Shown here: in pieces, positions 32,174 to 39,908 of the stretch
Layout of the letters: each line of letters opens with the position of its first letter
How positions within the stretch are numbered: the stretch's first letter is position 1
DNA from: JASGJS01 sp047601185
Lineage (GTDB): Bacteria > Pseudomonadota > Gammaproteobacteria > JAURND01
Length of the DNA: 64,000 bases
Direction: 5' to 3'
Assembly (NCBI GenBank): GCA_047601185.1
Contig: JASGJS010000001.1
Coordinates: 558,001-622,000 of the forward strand
Program-made: the position numbers and the translations under genes
The notes under the pieces: generated by a model
What the model was told of the DNA's origin: nothing
Seen by the model: the letters and a program-made list of their open reading frames with translations, nothing else
Database searches by the model: none

Positions 32174-33646
32174 ATGGCAAACGTACACTTTAAACGATTA
32201 GTGATGGGTATCGTTGCCTGTACCATCCTGTCTTTGCCTATTTTAGGGAATGCGGCTAACAACGATAACGTATTTAAGCCTCCAACTATACCGCTTCGCG
32301 TTCCGATCAGAACAATTTCACCTTGCGAAAACCCGGTATTGACCTTAAAAGATGCGATCTACTTAGCGATGCGCCATAATCCTTCCATTCAAAATGCTGA
32401 ACTGCAGCGCGTGATTGATAAATTTTCTTTGATTGTGACGAAAAATCAATATTATCCACAATTGAGTCTAACCGCGCAGGCCCTGTTCCAAAATGGTTCG
32501 CCACCCACCTACAGTGCGGCACCCCTAATCAATTATTTGTCCCCCATAGGCACACAAGTTACCACGGGATTGACGCAAACCACCACACCAGGCACCGAGG
32601 CCGCCATTTCGACAACAGGGAATCTTACCATTTCGCAACCTTTGCTCAGAGGCTTTGGTCGAAAAATCACTTTAGCCAGTTTATATACGGCGCAAGATAG
32701 CGAAAAAATCAATCAAATAACTTTTAAAAGTAATGTGATAGCTCAAGTGATCAGCGTCATCAGCGCTTATTATCAATTGGTGCAAGCGTATAATAATTTA
32801 TCCGTTAATCAATTGGCTTTAAAAGATGAAACCACTACGTTACAACAAACACAGGCGAAGGTGAATGTCGGAAAGGCAGCGCCTACTGAACAAATTCAAC
32901 AAGAGCTCAACATTGCCAATAGTCAATTGTCAATCAGTCAAACGCGAAATGCGATTCAACAAAGTCGCCTTAATTTGCTCAATTTGCTGGGTTTAGCGCC
33001 TGACACACCGATTCGAATTGAGCAAAAAATTTATTATACCCCGACACAAAATTTAAGCTTGGACAAAAGTATTGAAATTGCTTTAGCACATAATTTAGAT
33101 TATCAAACGGCACTCATCAATTATAAAATTATTCAGCGCAATTTGATGCTCGCTGAGGATGAACAGAAATGGCAATTAAATGCCGTGTTTAATTTACTGC
33201 AAACCATTGGAAACAACGGTGATGCGACCTTAAACAGTCGTAATTTTTCGCTTAATTTAGATGTTCCGATTCATGATGTGTCGCGACAACAAATCTTGGT
33301 GAATGCAAAAATTGCTTTGGATCAAGCGCGGATTAATTTGGCGCAACAGAAATATCAATTGATCGCCAATGTCACCAATGCTTATAATAATATGGTGTCT
33401 AATAAACAACAAATCCAAATTTCCGGCAAAACAGTTCAATTGGCTGAGCAAAGTGTGGCGGTCGCAAAACTGAAATATCGGTATGGAAAAACCACCAGTT
33501 TTGAATTAACTTCACTGCAGAGCGCGCTGACTAATGCACAAATTGGTTATATCAGCCAACAAATTCAATATATCAATGCAACTGAAGGATTTTATCAGCT
33601 GTTGGGGACTACGTTGGAGCGGTGGGGGATTTGTTTGACGTATTAG
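32174..33646 (+). CDS. TolC-family outer-membrane efflux protein
   Basis: A 490-residue outer-membrane channel protein. A signal peptide (VMGIVACTILSLPILGNAA) is followed by two OEP repeats: LKDAIYLAMRHNPSIQNAEL at about 58 and SLDKSIEIALAHNLDYQTAL at about 298. Long periplasmic helices follow each. No inner-membrane or adaptor partner is adjacent, so it could serve several pumps or type I export. A repeat C4 starts three bases after its stop. Confidence 0.9.
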   Translation: MANVHFKRLVMGIVACTILSLPILGNAANNDNVFKPPTIPLRVPIRTISPCENPVLTLKDAIYLAMRHNPSIQNAELQRVIDKFSLIVTKNQYYPQLSLTAQALFQNGSPPTYSAAPLINYLSPIGTQVTTGLTQTTTPGTEAAISTTGNLTISQPLLRGFGRKITLASLYTAQDSEKINQITFKSNVIAQVISVISAYYQLVQAYNNLSVNQLALKDETTTLQQTQAKVNVGKAAPTEQIQQELNIANSQLSISQTRNAIQQSRLNLLNLLGLAPDTPIRIEQKIYYTPTQNLSLDKSIEIALAHNLDYQTALINYKIIQRNLMLAEDEQKWQLNAVFNLLQTIGNNGDATLNSRNFSLNLDVPIHDVSRQQILVNAKIALDQARINLAQQKYQLIANVTNAYNNMVSNKQQIQISGKTVQLAEQSVAVAKLKYRYGKTTSFELTSLQSALTNAQIGYISQQIQYINATEGFYQLLGTTLERWGICLTY

Positions 33647-33648
33647 GG

Positions 33649-33733
33649 CTTACCCCCTCATCCGCCCTATCGGGCACCTTCTCCCACAAGGGGAGAAGGA
33701 AACAGCTCGCCACTTAAATCTTCGTAGAATCGT
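33649..33733. repeat. Family C palindromic repeat C4
   Basis: CTTACCCCCTCATCCGCCCT, ATCGGGCACCTTCTCCCAC and GGGGAGAAGGAAACAGCTCG are followed by the AAATCTTCGTAGAATC tail. It lies just after the tolC-like gene. Confidence 0.8.
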
Positions 33734-33737
33734 AACA

Positions 33738-33801
33738 ACATGGAAGTATTTACAGCGTCCCAACCGGCGACACCATGGCCGCTAAGGGCCTAAGTTGTGT
33801 C
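33738..33801. mobile_element. Family B element, partial right half B3
   Basis: It has half of the core (GAAGTATTTACAGCGTCCCA) and only the right arm (ACCGGCGACACCATGGCCGC then TAAGGGCCTAAGTTGTGT). The left arm is missing; it is joined directly to repeat C4. Confidence 0.65.
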
Positions 33802-33822
33802 TACTCGTATTATTTAAATTCT

Positions 33823-35133
33823 ATGAGCAAATTTATGCATAAGAAATTAAAATGGATTTTAGTGATGACACTGGGCGTATTAAATTCGTTGGTGTTGTCT
33901 TTGTCCGCTTCAGCATCCCCACACTTTCCTGCAGGAGCAAATCAAGTGGAAATTCCAGATCAACCTGGCGTTCGAAAAGAACTGTTAGCCAATATTGCCC
34001 CTTTAGTGCAACACTCTATCGCGGAAGGTTATTATCCGGGGGCTGTGATTCTCGCAGCACATAAAGGCAATATCATTTACAAAGGGGTTTTTGGGAGCAG
34101 TCGCGTTGAGCCTAACCAAGCGCCCATGCAATTTGAGACCATTTTTGATATCGCTTCTTTGACGAAAGTGATCGTCACTACTACGGCTATCATGCAATTA
34201 ATGGAAGCCGGCAAATTGGATTTAGATGCGCGCGTGGCGGAATACTGGCCGGCGTTTGCCCAAAGTGGCAAAGGCGCTGTGACGATTCGTGAGTTGTTGA
34301 CGCATACGTCAGGATTTGCGCCTGATCTAGACCCTTGGAAACCGCCCACTGATGCAGCAGCGCGCTATAAAACCGGATTAACCCAAGTGGAAACCGCTAC
34401 ATTAGTCGCTGCGCCAGGTAAAGTGTTTACGTATAGTGATATTAATTTTATAACTTTGGGGCATTTGGTCGAAATTATTTCAGGCCAACCCTTAGCAGAC
34501 TATGCTAAACAACATATTTTCCAGCCGCTGAATTTAAGCACCATGACGTTTAATCCTCCCAGCTCACTGCGAGAGCAAATTGCGCCGACCAGCTCACCTG
34601 AAGATCAGCAAATGCGTTGGGGGACGGTGAACGATCCCACCACAGAACGGATGGGAGGTGTCAGCGGTGTTGCAGGCTTATTTTCTAATGCCCACGATTT
34701 AGGGATATTTTTACAATGTTTATTAAACGGTGGGCGAATTGACGCGCAATATTATTTATTAGGACCTCTGACGGTTTTAAAAATGAGTACGCCACAAACG
34801 CCTTTAGGGATGTTAGAAACCAGAGGATTAGGGTGGGATATTGATTCGGTGTTTGCCAGCCGGGGCGTATTGCTTTCCAATCGTTCCTATGGACACACTG
34901 GCTGGACAGGGGTCTCAGTTTGGCTTGACCCAGCGACACAAACGTGGGTGATGATTTTAACCAGTCGCAGTCACCCGACTTTGCCGCAGAAAAATCAATT
35001 GATTCGAGATCGTCGCGCGATTGCAGATATTATCGCCGGGAGTTTGACGGATGTGGCGGTGACAGGCATTTCCAATACGAGTGAGGGGGAGTTGCATTCT
35101 GCTTATACGAAGTTTGCTAAGCCGACGCAATAA
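33823..35133 (+). CDS. Exported serine hydrolase, class C beta-lactamase/PBP-like
   Basis: A 436-residue protein with a signal peptide (LKWILVMTLGVLNSLVLSLS). The active-site motif is SLTK in FDIASLTKVIVTT, the second motif YSD in TYSDINFITLG, and the third HTG in YGHTGWTGVSVWLDP. These match class C penicillin-binding proteins and EstB-like esterases. The start is uncertain: ATGs at 33823 and 33835 are the candidates; the open frame back to 33775 is repeat B3 and should not be counted. It is a distant paralogue of the hydrolase at 16400. Confidence 0.87.
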   Translation: MSKFMHKKLKWILVMTLGVLNSLVLSLSASASPHFPAGANQVEIPDQPGVRKELLANIAPLVQHSIAEGYYPGAVILAAHKGNIIYKGVFGSSRVEPNQAPMQFETIFDIASLTKVIVTTTAIMQLMEAGKLDLDARVAEYWPAFAQSGKGAVTIRELLTHTSGFAPDLDPWKPPTDAAARYKTGLTQVETATLVAAPGKVFTYSDINFITLGHLVEIISGQPLADYAKQHIFQPLNLSTMTFNPPSSLREQIAPTSSPEDQQMRWGTVNDPTTERMGGVSGVAGLFSNAHDLGIFLQCLLNGGRIDAQYYLLGPLTVLKMSTPQTPLGMLETRGLGWDIDSVFASRGVLLSNRSYGHTGWTGVSVWLDPATQTWVMILTSRSHPTLPQKNQLIRDRRAIADIIAGSLTDVAVTGISNTSEGELHSAYTKFAKPTQ

Positions 35134-35142
35134 CCTTGTATG

Positions 35143-35201
35143 GTCCCCCTCATCCGCCTATCGGCACCTTCTCCCACAAAAAGGGGAGAAGGAACCACAT
35201 C
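35143..35201. repeat. Family C palindromic repeat C5
   Basis: CCCCCTCATCCGCCTATCGG, CACCTTCTCCCAC and GGGGAGAAGGAACCAC fill the space between the convergent ends of the serine hydrolase and IMP dehydrogenase genes. Confidence 0.75.
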
Positions 35202-35239
35202 AAATTTTAAGAGAATTCTCTCACTCAGGCGTTTTTTTC

Positions 35240-36751
35240 TTACACCTGGCTCAGCAGCTGCTCTTTCAATAAAACATCGGATGTGCCACCCTCCACAAAA
35301 GTTTGTGGTGAAACCATCGTCAACACGGCTTTGTCTGTAAATTCTTGTAAGGTTAAAGAACCACAATTAATCATGGTGCTTTTTAATTTTGATAAAGTAA
35401 TGGGCAACGTTTCAGCCACAGTGCCTGTATAAGGCACAAAAGCATCAACCCCTTCTTCAAATTGCAACATCGAAGAACTCCCCGCCCCTTTATCCGAATA
35501 ACGCTGCCAATTTTTAGCGCGATGCGAACCTTCACCCCAATAGGCTTTGTAGGTTTTTCCTCGAACATTCACTTTAGTGGACGCGCTTTCCTCTAAAGCC
35601 GCAAAATAGCGACCCATCATCACAAAGTCGGCGCCCAAGGCAAGCGCAATAATAATTTGTGTATCATTGGCTAATCCACCATCGGAACACACAGGAACAT
35701 ACATCCCAGTTTCTTCATAATATTGATTTCTGGCCTGTACCACATCCATCAAGGCGGAAGCCTGACCTCGCCCAATGCCTTTTTGTTCACGCGTCACACA
35801 AATCGATCCGCCGCCGATACCCACTTTAACAAAATCTGCCCCACATTCTTTGACCAAATATCGAAAACCTTCAGCATTGACGACATTCCCGCCACCCACA
35901 ACAATCGCATTGCCATAGTGCGCTCTAATCCAATCAAAACCGGCTTTCTGATATTCAGAATAACCATCTGAAGAGTCAAAAAATAAACAATCCGCTTTCG
36001 CTTCGATCAATTGCGGCACTCTGAGTTGATAATCATGGGTATTAATCGCAGCTGAAACCATTAAGCTGCTATTAGTATCGAGTAACTGCAAAGGAAATTC
36101 ATTTAAACTGAAAGCATCACGTCTAAATACTAATGAATCTAAGCCATTATTTTCGGTGAGGATGGGAATACAGCGTTGATTGCAGCCTCGCAGTAAGGCA
36201 ATGGCTTTGTCTAAGCTAATACCGACTGAAGCTGATTGCATTTGATTTTTACTGACCATTAAGTCTGCAACAGATTTATCATTAGATTCGCCTGGCCAAA
36301 TGTCTTTAGCAAAGACTAAGCCCAAAAAATTTCCTGTTGCGGAACCATCTTCGGTCACAGCGATAGTGGTATGACCTGTCGTGCGTACCAATGCCCGAAT
36401 TTGCGCTAAATTACCTTCAGGTGAAACGTTGGCCTTACTTTTTACAAAACCCGCTTTAAATTTTTTCACGTTTTGTATCATAGCCACTTGTTCGTCAGGG
36501 AGCTGCGAGCAGTGAATGGAGGCGAGCCCACCATGCAGCGCTAAAGCAATCGCTAAATTAGAACAAGATACTGCTTGCATCGCTGAGGAAACAATTGGAA
36601 CGTTTAAATAAAGCGAGGATGCTTGACCGCGACTGAATTTACCTAATGGGGTTTTAAGGGAGACCTTATCAATTGTGTGCGCTTTTTGCGTTAATTGCGG
36701 CAGAATCAAAAATTCAGAAAAAGTGCGGCTAATATCATCAAGAATTCTCAT
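35240..36751 (-). CDS. guaB: IMP dehydrogenase
   Basis: It oxidises IMP to XMP, the first step to GMP. The 503-residue protein is a TIM barrel with an inserted CBS pair (about 100-225). The loop VKVGIGGGSICVTREQKGIG contains the catalytic Cys, with GGGS in place of the usual GPGS. The flap region (GEGSHRAKNWQRYSDKG) lacks the Arg-Tyr order of E. coli GuaB and is closer to the divergent type. I chose the ATG at 36751; the frame further upstream overlaps rnpB. guaA is not adjacent. Confidence 0.9.
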   Translation of the reverse strand: MRILDDISRTFSEFLILPQLTQKAHTIDKVSLKTPLGKFSRGQASSLYLNVPIVSSAMQAVSCSNLAIALALHGGLASIHCSQLPDEQVAMIQNVKKFKAGFVKSKANVSPEGNLAQIRALVRTTGHTTIAVTEDGSATGNFLGLVFAKDIWPGESNDKSVADLMVSKNQMQSASVGISLDKAIALLRGCNQRCIPILTENNGLDSLVFRRDAFSLNEFPLQLLDTNSSLMVSAAINTHDYQLRVPQLIEAKADCLFFDSSDGYSEYQKAGFDWIRAHYGNAIVVGGGNVVNAEGFRYLVKECGADFVKVGIGGGSICVTREQKGIGRGQASALMDVVQARNQYYEETGMYVPVCSDGGLANDTQIIIALALGADFVMMGRYFAALEESASTKVNVRGKTYKAYWGEGSHRAKNWQRYSDKGAGSSSMLQFEEGVDAFVPYTGTVAETLPITLSKLKSTMINCGSLTLQEFTDKAVLTMVSPQTFVEGGTSDVLLKEQLLSQV

Positions 36752-36781
36752 AATTTTATGACCAATAGTGGAGAAGGAAGA

Positions 36782-37130
36782 GTCAGCCGATAAGCCGGGT
36801 TCTGTCGTGGACAATCATCTATCTGGGATGTGTGTCACCACACACCTCTAGCAACCTACCCGGGTTCAAGCGTGGGCCACGCTTATTTCTAAAAGAAATG
36901 TGAACCCCTATTTGGTCTTGCTCCAGGCGGGGTTTGCCATGCCACGTATGTTACCATACGCGCGGTGTGCTCTTACCACACCATTTCACCCTTACCTTGT
37001 TGCCAAGGCGGTATTTTTTCTGTTGCACTTTCCGTAAACTCACGTTTCCCAGGAATTACCTGGCGCCTTACCCTGTGGAGCCCGGACTTTCCTCTAAAAT
37101 TTGCATTTTAGCGATTGCCTGGCTGACTCA
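36782..37130 (-). ncRNA. rnpB: RNase P RNA
   Basis: Read on the minus strand, the RNA begins GAGTCAGCCAGGCAATCGC and soon reaches the universal GAGGAAAGTCCGGGCTCCAC. Further on come AAGGGTGAAATGGTGTGGTA AGAG, then GGCAAACCCC, and near the end GAACCCGGCTTATCGGCTGA, which pairs back with the start. Length about 348 nt is normal for a type A RNase P RNA. It lies between ygfA and guaB; the 5' end is only six bases from the ygfA stop, so its promoter must lie within ygfA or it is processed from a shared transcript. Confidence 0.95.
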
Positions 37131-37135
37131 AGCCT

Positions 37136-37738
37136 TTATTGTATCTGAATCAGCGACTTTATACCAGTTTCGCTATAAATTACCAGGGTATCGAGCGGCA
37201 CATCCCAGGATTCTGCCTCAATCATCGGAACTTGTTGGAAGTCATAAGCCACACCGACCCGTTGCGGCTTGCGTTGATACGTGCAGGTATTAAGATAGGC
37301 TAACGTTCGGTCATAATATCCTTGACCTGAACCTAATCGATTACCCCGTGCATCAAAAGCGAGTAAAGGCATAAAAATCAGATCTAATTCAGCGGGTTGA
37401 CGAAATGGTTTGGAACAAGGTTCGGGAATTTTATAGGGGTTAAGACAGAGCGCATCCCCTGGCTGATAGGGCGCAAATGATAAGATATTTTGCGAAGGAT
37501 GACAGACGGGCAAATAACATTTTTTATGTCGTTGCGCGGCTTGCTGTATCAGCGGGTGTAAATTGATCTCTCCCCTGACTGCCCAATAGAAAGCGATGTG
37601 CTGACTTTGTTTAAACCACGACTGAGCTGCGATAAAGTGGCAAGCTTGCTCGGAGGCGCTGTGTTGTTGTGCGGGGGTTAACTGGCTGCGCTGCTGTTGC
37701 ATGCTGAGCCGAAGGATTTGGCGTGTAGTGGGGATCAT
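37136..37738 (-). CDS. ygfA: 5-formyltetrahydrofolate cyclo-ligase
   Basis: It turns 5-formyl-THF to methenyl-THF with ATP. The 200-residue protein has the family motif GNRLGSGQGYYDRTLAYL in its C-terminal third and a basic N-terminal helix TRQILRLSMQQQRSQLTPAQ. The upstream neighbour is 6S RNA, and then zapA: this zapA-ssrS-ygfA order is conserved in gammaproteobacteria. Confidence 0.95.
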   Translation of the reverse strand: MIPTTRQILRLSMQQQRSQLTPAQQHSASEQACHFIAAQSWFKQSQHIAFYWAVRGEINLHPLIQQAAQRHKKCYLPVCHPSQNILSFAPYQPGDALCLNPYKIPEPCSKPFRQPAELDLIFMPLLAFDARGNRLGSGQGYYDRTLAYLNTCTYQRKPQRVGVAYDFQQVPMIEAESWDVPLDTLVIYSETGIKSLIQIQ

Positions 37739-37924
37739 AAGTGCTCCGCGATACCGCTGTCAGAATTGTCATCTGAACCAGTGGGCTCAGGTGGGATTCT
37801 CCGGGCTGCTTCAGGCTTACCAAACGAGTGGTCATGCACAACGGCAGCACACAATCTGAATCCCTCTTAACGAATTATAGGTTCAAAAATTCTATCTAAC
37901 TGGCAAATATCGCAGAGGCATGTT
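37738..37924 (-). ncRNA. ssrS: 6S RNA
   Basis: It has the conserved place between zapA and ygfA. On the minus strand the 5' part TGCCTCTGCGATATTTGCC and the 3' part AGCGGTATCGCGGAGCAC pair to form the closing stem (TGCCTCTGCGATA with TATCGCGGAGCA, including a G-U pair). The length is about 187 nt, the same as E. coli 6S. The central part with GAATCCCACCTGAGCCCACT would form the open bubble. 6S RNA binds sigma70 RNA polymerase and lowers its activity in stationary phase. Exact ends are estimated. Confidence 0.85.
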
Positions 37925-37942
37925 GATTATAGCATTTTTAAA

Positions 37943-38136
37943 ATAAACATTCAGCATATTCACTACTCAGCCTTTAGAGCCTGAGATGTGCGGGTATTGG
38001 CTGATCAGGACGCCGTGAATACTTCCCTGTAGGCTTCCTATAAACATCCTTGTTTATAGAGACCTTCTCATCCAATACCCGCACATCTCAGGCTCTAAAG
38101 GCTTGTGCCAAGTCTTACTTAAGGAGTAAATAGTTA
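37943..38136. mobile_element. Family B hairpin element B4 between zapA and 6S RNA
   Basis: Left end ATAAACATTCAGCATATTC. Arms CCTTTAGAGCCTGAGATGTG and CACATCTCAGGCTCTAAAGG are perfect over 30 bases and differ from other copies. Core GACGCCGTGAATACTTCCCT then GTAGGCT is intact. The right end AGTAAATAGTTAC stops four bases before the zapA stop codon. Confidence 0.8.
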
Positions 38137-38140
38137 CTTT

Positions 38141-38443
38141 TTAATCTGGCGTGACGAGAACATCATCTATTTTATCTTGAAGCTCATGAATACGCCGACT
38201 GATCGAATCCATGTAGACCGTGCCTTGTTTTTTTTGTACGAGTAAATCATGGGTGATATTGAGGGCGGCAATGATCGCTAAATTTTTTTCGCCAAAATTT
38301 TTACCAGATTGATTGAGGCGCCGCATTTTATCTTCCAGATATTCGGCTGACTCTCTGAGCTCTGAAATTTTTTCAGGTGGACATTTGACTTGATAGGTTT
38401 TGCCCAGAATACTCAGTGAAATAATGTTAATTGTCTCGCTCAT
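38141..38443 (-). CDS. zapA: Cell division protein ZapA
   Basis: ZapA bundles FtsZ filaments at midcell. The 100-residue protein has the ZapA fold: SILGKTYQVKCPPEKISELR, then ESAEYLEDKMRRLNQSGKN, and a C-terminal coiled coil. It starts in the end of the upstream small gene (17-base overlap) and is followed by element B4 and 6S RNA. Confidence 0.95.
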   Translation of the reverse strand: MSETINIISLSILGKTYQVKCPPEKISELRESAEYLEDKMRRLNQSGKNFGEKNLAIIAALNITHDLLVQKKQGTVYMDSISRRIHELQDKIDDVLVTPD

Positions 38444-38648
38444 GGATTTCTTCCTTTAATTGGGTGATAACTTTTTGGATCTTTATCACAGCCAGCTGAT
38501 TCTTATCAGCCAGAGCGTCTTGCTCTTGTTTAAATTGCTCAAGCTTTAAAACTAAAACCTGATTTTCCTGTTTTAAATGCTTATAAGCTTCCAACAATTG
38601 CGCTATTTTATCATTTAAATTTTCTATTTCTTGTAACAACATAATCAC
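38427..38648 (-). CDS. TIGR02449-family small coiled-coil protein
   Basis: A 73-residue protein that is almost entirely coiled coil (EIENLNDKIAQLLEAYKHLK then QENQVLVLKLEQFKQEQDAL). It sits directly upstream of zapA, as this uncharacterised family does in many gammaproteobacteria, and overlaps it by 17 bases. A link with Z-ring assembly is inferred from context. Both ATGs near 38642-38648 are possible starts. Confidence 0.85.
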   Translation of the reverse strand: MIMLLQEIENLNDKIAQLLEAYKHLKQENQVLVLKLEQFKQEQDALADKNQLAVIKIQKVITQLKEEIHERDN

Positions 38649-38721
38649 TACACGTTTACTGCCAATAAATTACAACCTTACCAACATGAAGTTTTTCTTC
38701 ACATGAGTAATTCCAAAAAAA

Positions 38722-38929
38722 GTGTCAACACTCAGCGCTTTCTAAGACAAGCTCAGTGCTCCTAAGAAGGCACTCAAGAGGAGGCGTCGTCCTCGCAGGA
38801 TGCGGGGATCCAGTCTGCAGGAAAGCAAAACTTTACGTTCCTGTAGCCTGGATCCCGGCATCCATGCCGGGACGACGCCTCCTGCCCATTCTAAGCTCAA
38901 GCTTCCCTTAGGATGTACTGAATGGATAC
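38722..38929. mobile_element. Family A MITE A4
   Basis: Left end GTGTCAACACTCAGCGCTTT, right end TTAGGATGTACTGAATGGAT AC. Arms GGAGGCGTCGTCCTCGCAGG and CGGGACGACGCCTCC are intact. It fills most of the 288-base gap between the TIGR02449 gene and the HU-like gene. No exact target duplication is visible. Confidence 0.75.
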
Positions 38930-38936
38930 CAAAATG

Positions 38937-39362
38937 CTAAGAAACAAACTCTTTCATTTTCTTTAAGGGCCGAATCTTAATGACAGAACGCGCCGGTTTC
39001 GCTGCAAACATCATGGGTTCACCCGTAAATGGGTTAGTGCCACTACGTGCTTTGGTTGCAGGCTTTTGGATCACGCGACATTTAAACAACCCTAAAAAGT
39101 TAAATTCACCTGGGCCTTTTTTAACCAGGTGGGCTTCAAAAACATCACCTAATGCATCAAACACCGCTAAGATATCTTTGCGTGGTAGCTCAGTAACGTT
39201 GGTCAAATACTGAATAATTTGGCTTTTGGTTAAGGCTTCTTTTACCGTTAATTTTGTGGATGTTTTGGTTTTAGGTTTTGTTTTTGACTTAGTCATGGAA
39301 GACTTAGCGGTTTTTTTGGAAGGGGTTGATTTTTTTGCAACTTTCTTTTTGGGGGGTGCCAT
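38937..39362 (-). CDS. HU-family DNA-binding protein with histone-H1-like lysine-rich N-terminal tail
   Basis: A 141-residue nucleoid protein in two parts. The first about 40 residues are Lys/Thr/Ser/Pro-rich (APPKKKVAKKSTPSKKTAKS), like eukaryotic H1 tails. The remainder is an HU/IHF fold: LTKSQIIQYLTNVTELPRKD, FEAHLVKKGPGEFNFLGLF, then RSGTNPFTGEPMMF, the DNA-minor-groove arm. Typical HU is about 90 residues. A 7-bp perfect palindrome lies 34 bases upstream. Such tailed HU-like proteins may compact DNA in intracellular stages, by analogy with Coxiella and Chlamydia histone-like proteins; this is an inference. Confidence 0.88.
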   Translation of the reverse strand: MAPPKKKVAKKSTPSKKTAKSSMTKSKTKPKTKTSTKLTVKEALTKSQIIQYLTNVTELPRKDILAVFDALGDVFEAHLVKKGPGEFNFLGLFKCRVIQKPATKARSGTNPFTGEPMMFAAKPARSVIKIRPLKKMKEFVS

Positions 39363-39395
39363 GAAAAATCCTCTTTAAAACTTAGGTTGAATCAC

Positions 39396-39415
39396 CACAC
39401 AATAGAATTTGTGTG
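39396..39415. promoter_or_regulatory. Palindrome upstream of the HU-like gene
   Basis: CACACAA and TTGTGTG are perfectly symmetrical around TAGAAT. It lies in the probable leader of the HU-like gene (minus strand) and may be an operator or RNA hairpin. Beyond it and MITE A5, the 546-base gap 39363-39908 shows nothing gene-like. Confidence 0.4.
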
Positions 39416-39559
39416 ACCTTGGCCATATGCCATCCGGGTGGGCCAGCCTGGCGTTAATTGATTGCGATGTATACTTTAAACTTTGCGATTTATTTTCACA
39501 AGTATTTTCTCGAAAGAAACGACATTGCCTCGAATAGCAACACTGTATTCAATAAAATA

Positions 39560-39766
39560 GTGTCAACACTCAGCACTTTCTAAGATAAGCTCAGTGCTCC
39601 TAGAAGGCACTCAAGAGGAGGCGTCGTCCCGGCATGGATGCCGGGATCCAGACTACAGGGATGTAAAGTTTTGCTTCCTGCAGACTGGATCCCCGCATCC
39701 TGCGAGGACGACGCCTCTTGCTTATTTCTAAGCTCAAGCTTCCCTTACGATGTGCTGAATGGATAC
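39560..39766. mobile_element. Family A MITE A5
   Basis: Left end GTGTCAACACTCAGCACTTT, right end CGATGTGCTGAATGGATAC. Its inner part is the reverse of A4: the arm starts GGAGGCGTCGTCCCGGCATG and ends with GAGGACGACGCCTC, so the spacer is inverted relative to A4. The outer ends are in the same orientation as A4. Confidence 0.75.
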
Positions 39767-39908
39767 AAAAATATTAAGTCGCTTTGAAGATTTACAAATT
39801 CGCCAACTATTGAAATGACTTGATTTTTTTCGCTTAAAACCCTAAAATCCAAGCTTTGTTCGCGCCATTTCCACAAATAAAATGAGTCAATGAAGGAGAG
39901 TACGAAAC

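Noticed and set aside
36752..36814. N-terminal extension of IMP dehydrogenase
   Set aside because: It overlaps the 3' end of rnpB and does not match the family; the ATG at 36751 fits.
37611..37850. 79-codon frame upstream of ygfA
   Set aside because: It spans the 6S RNA gene and the ygfA start in a different frame; no similarity to any protein.
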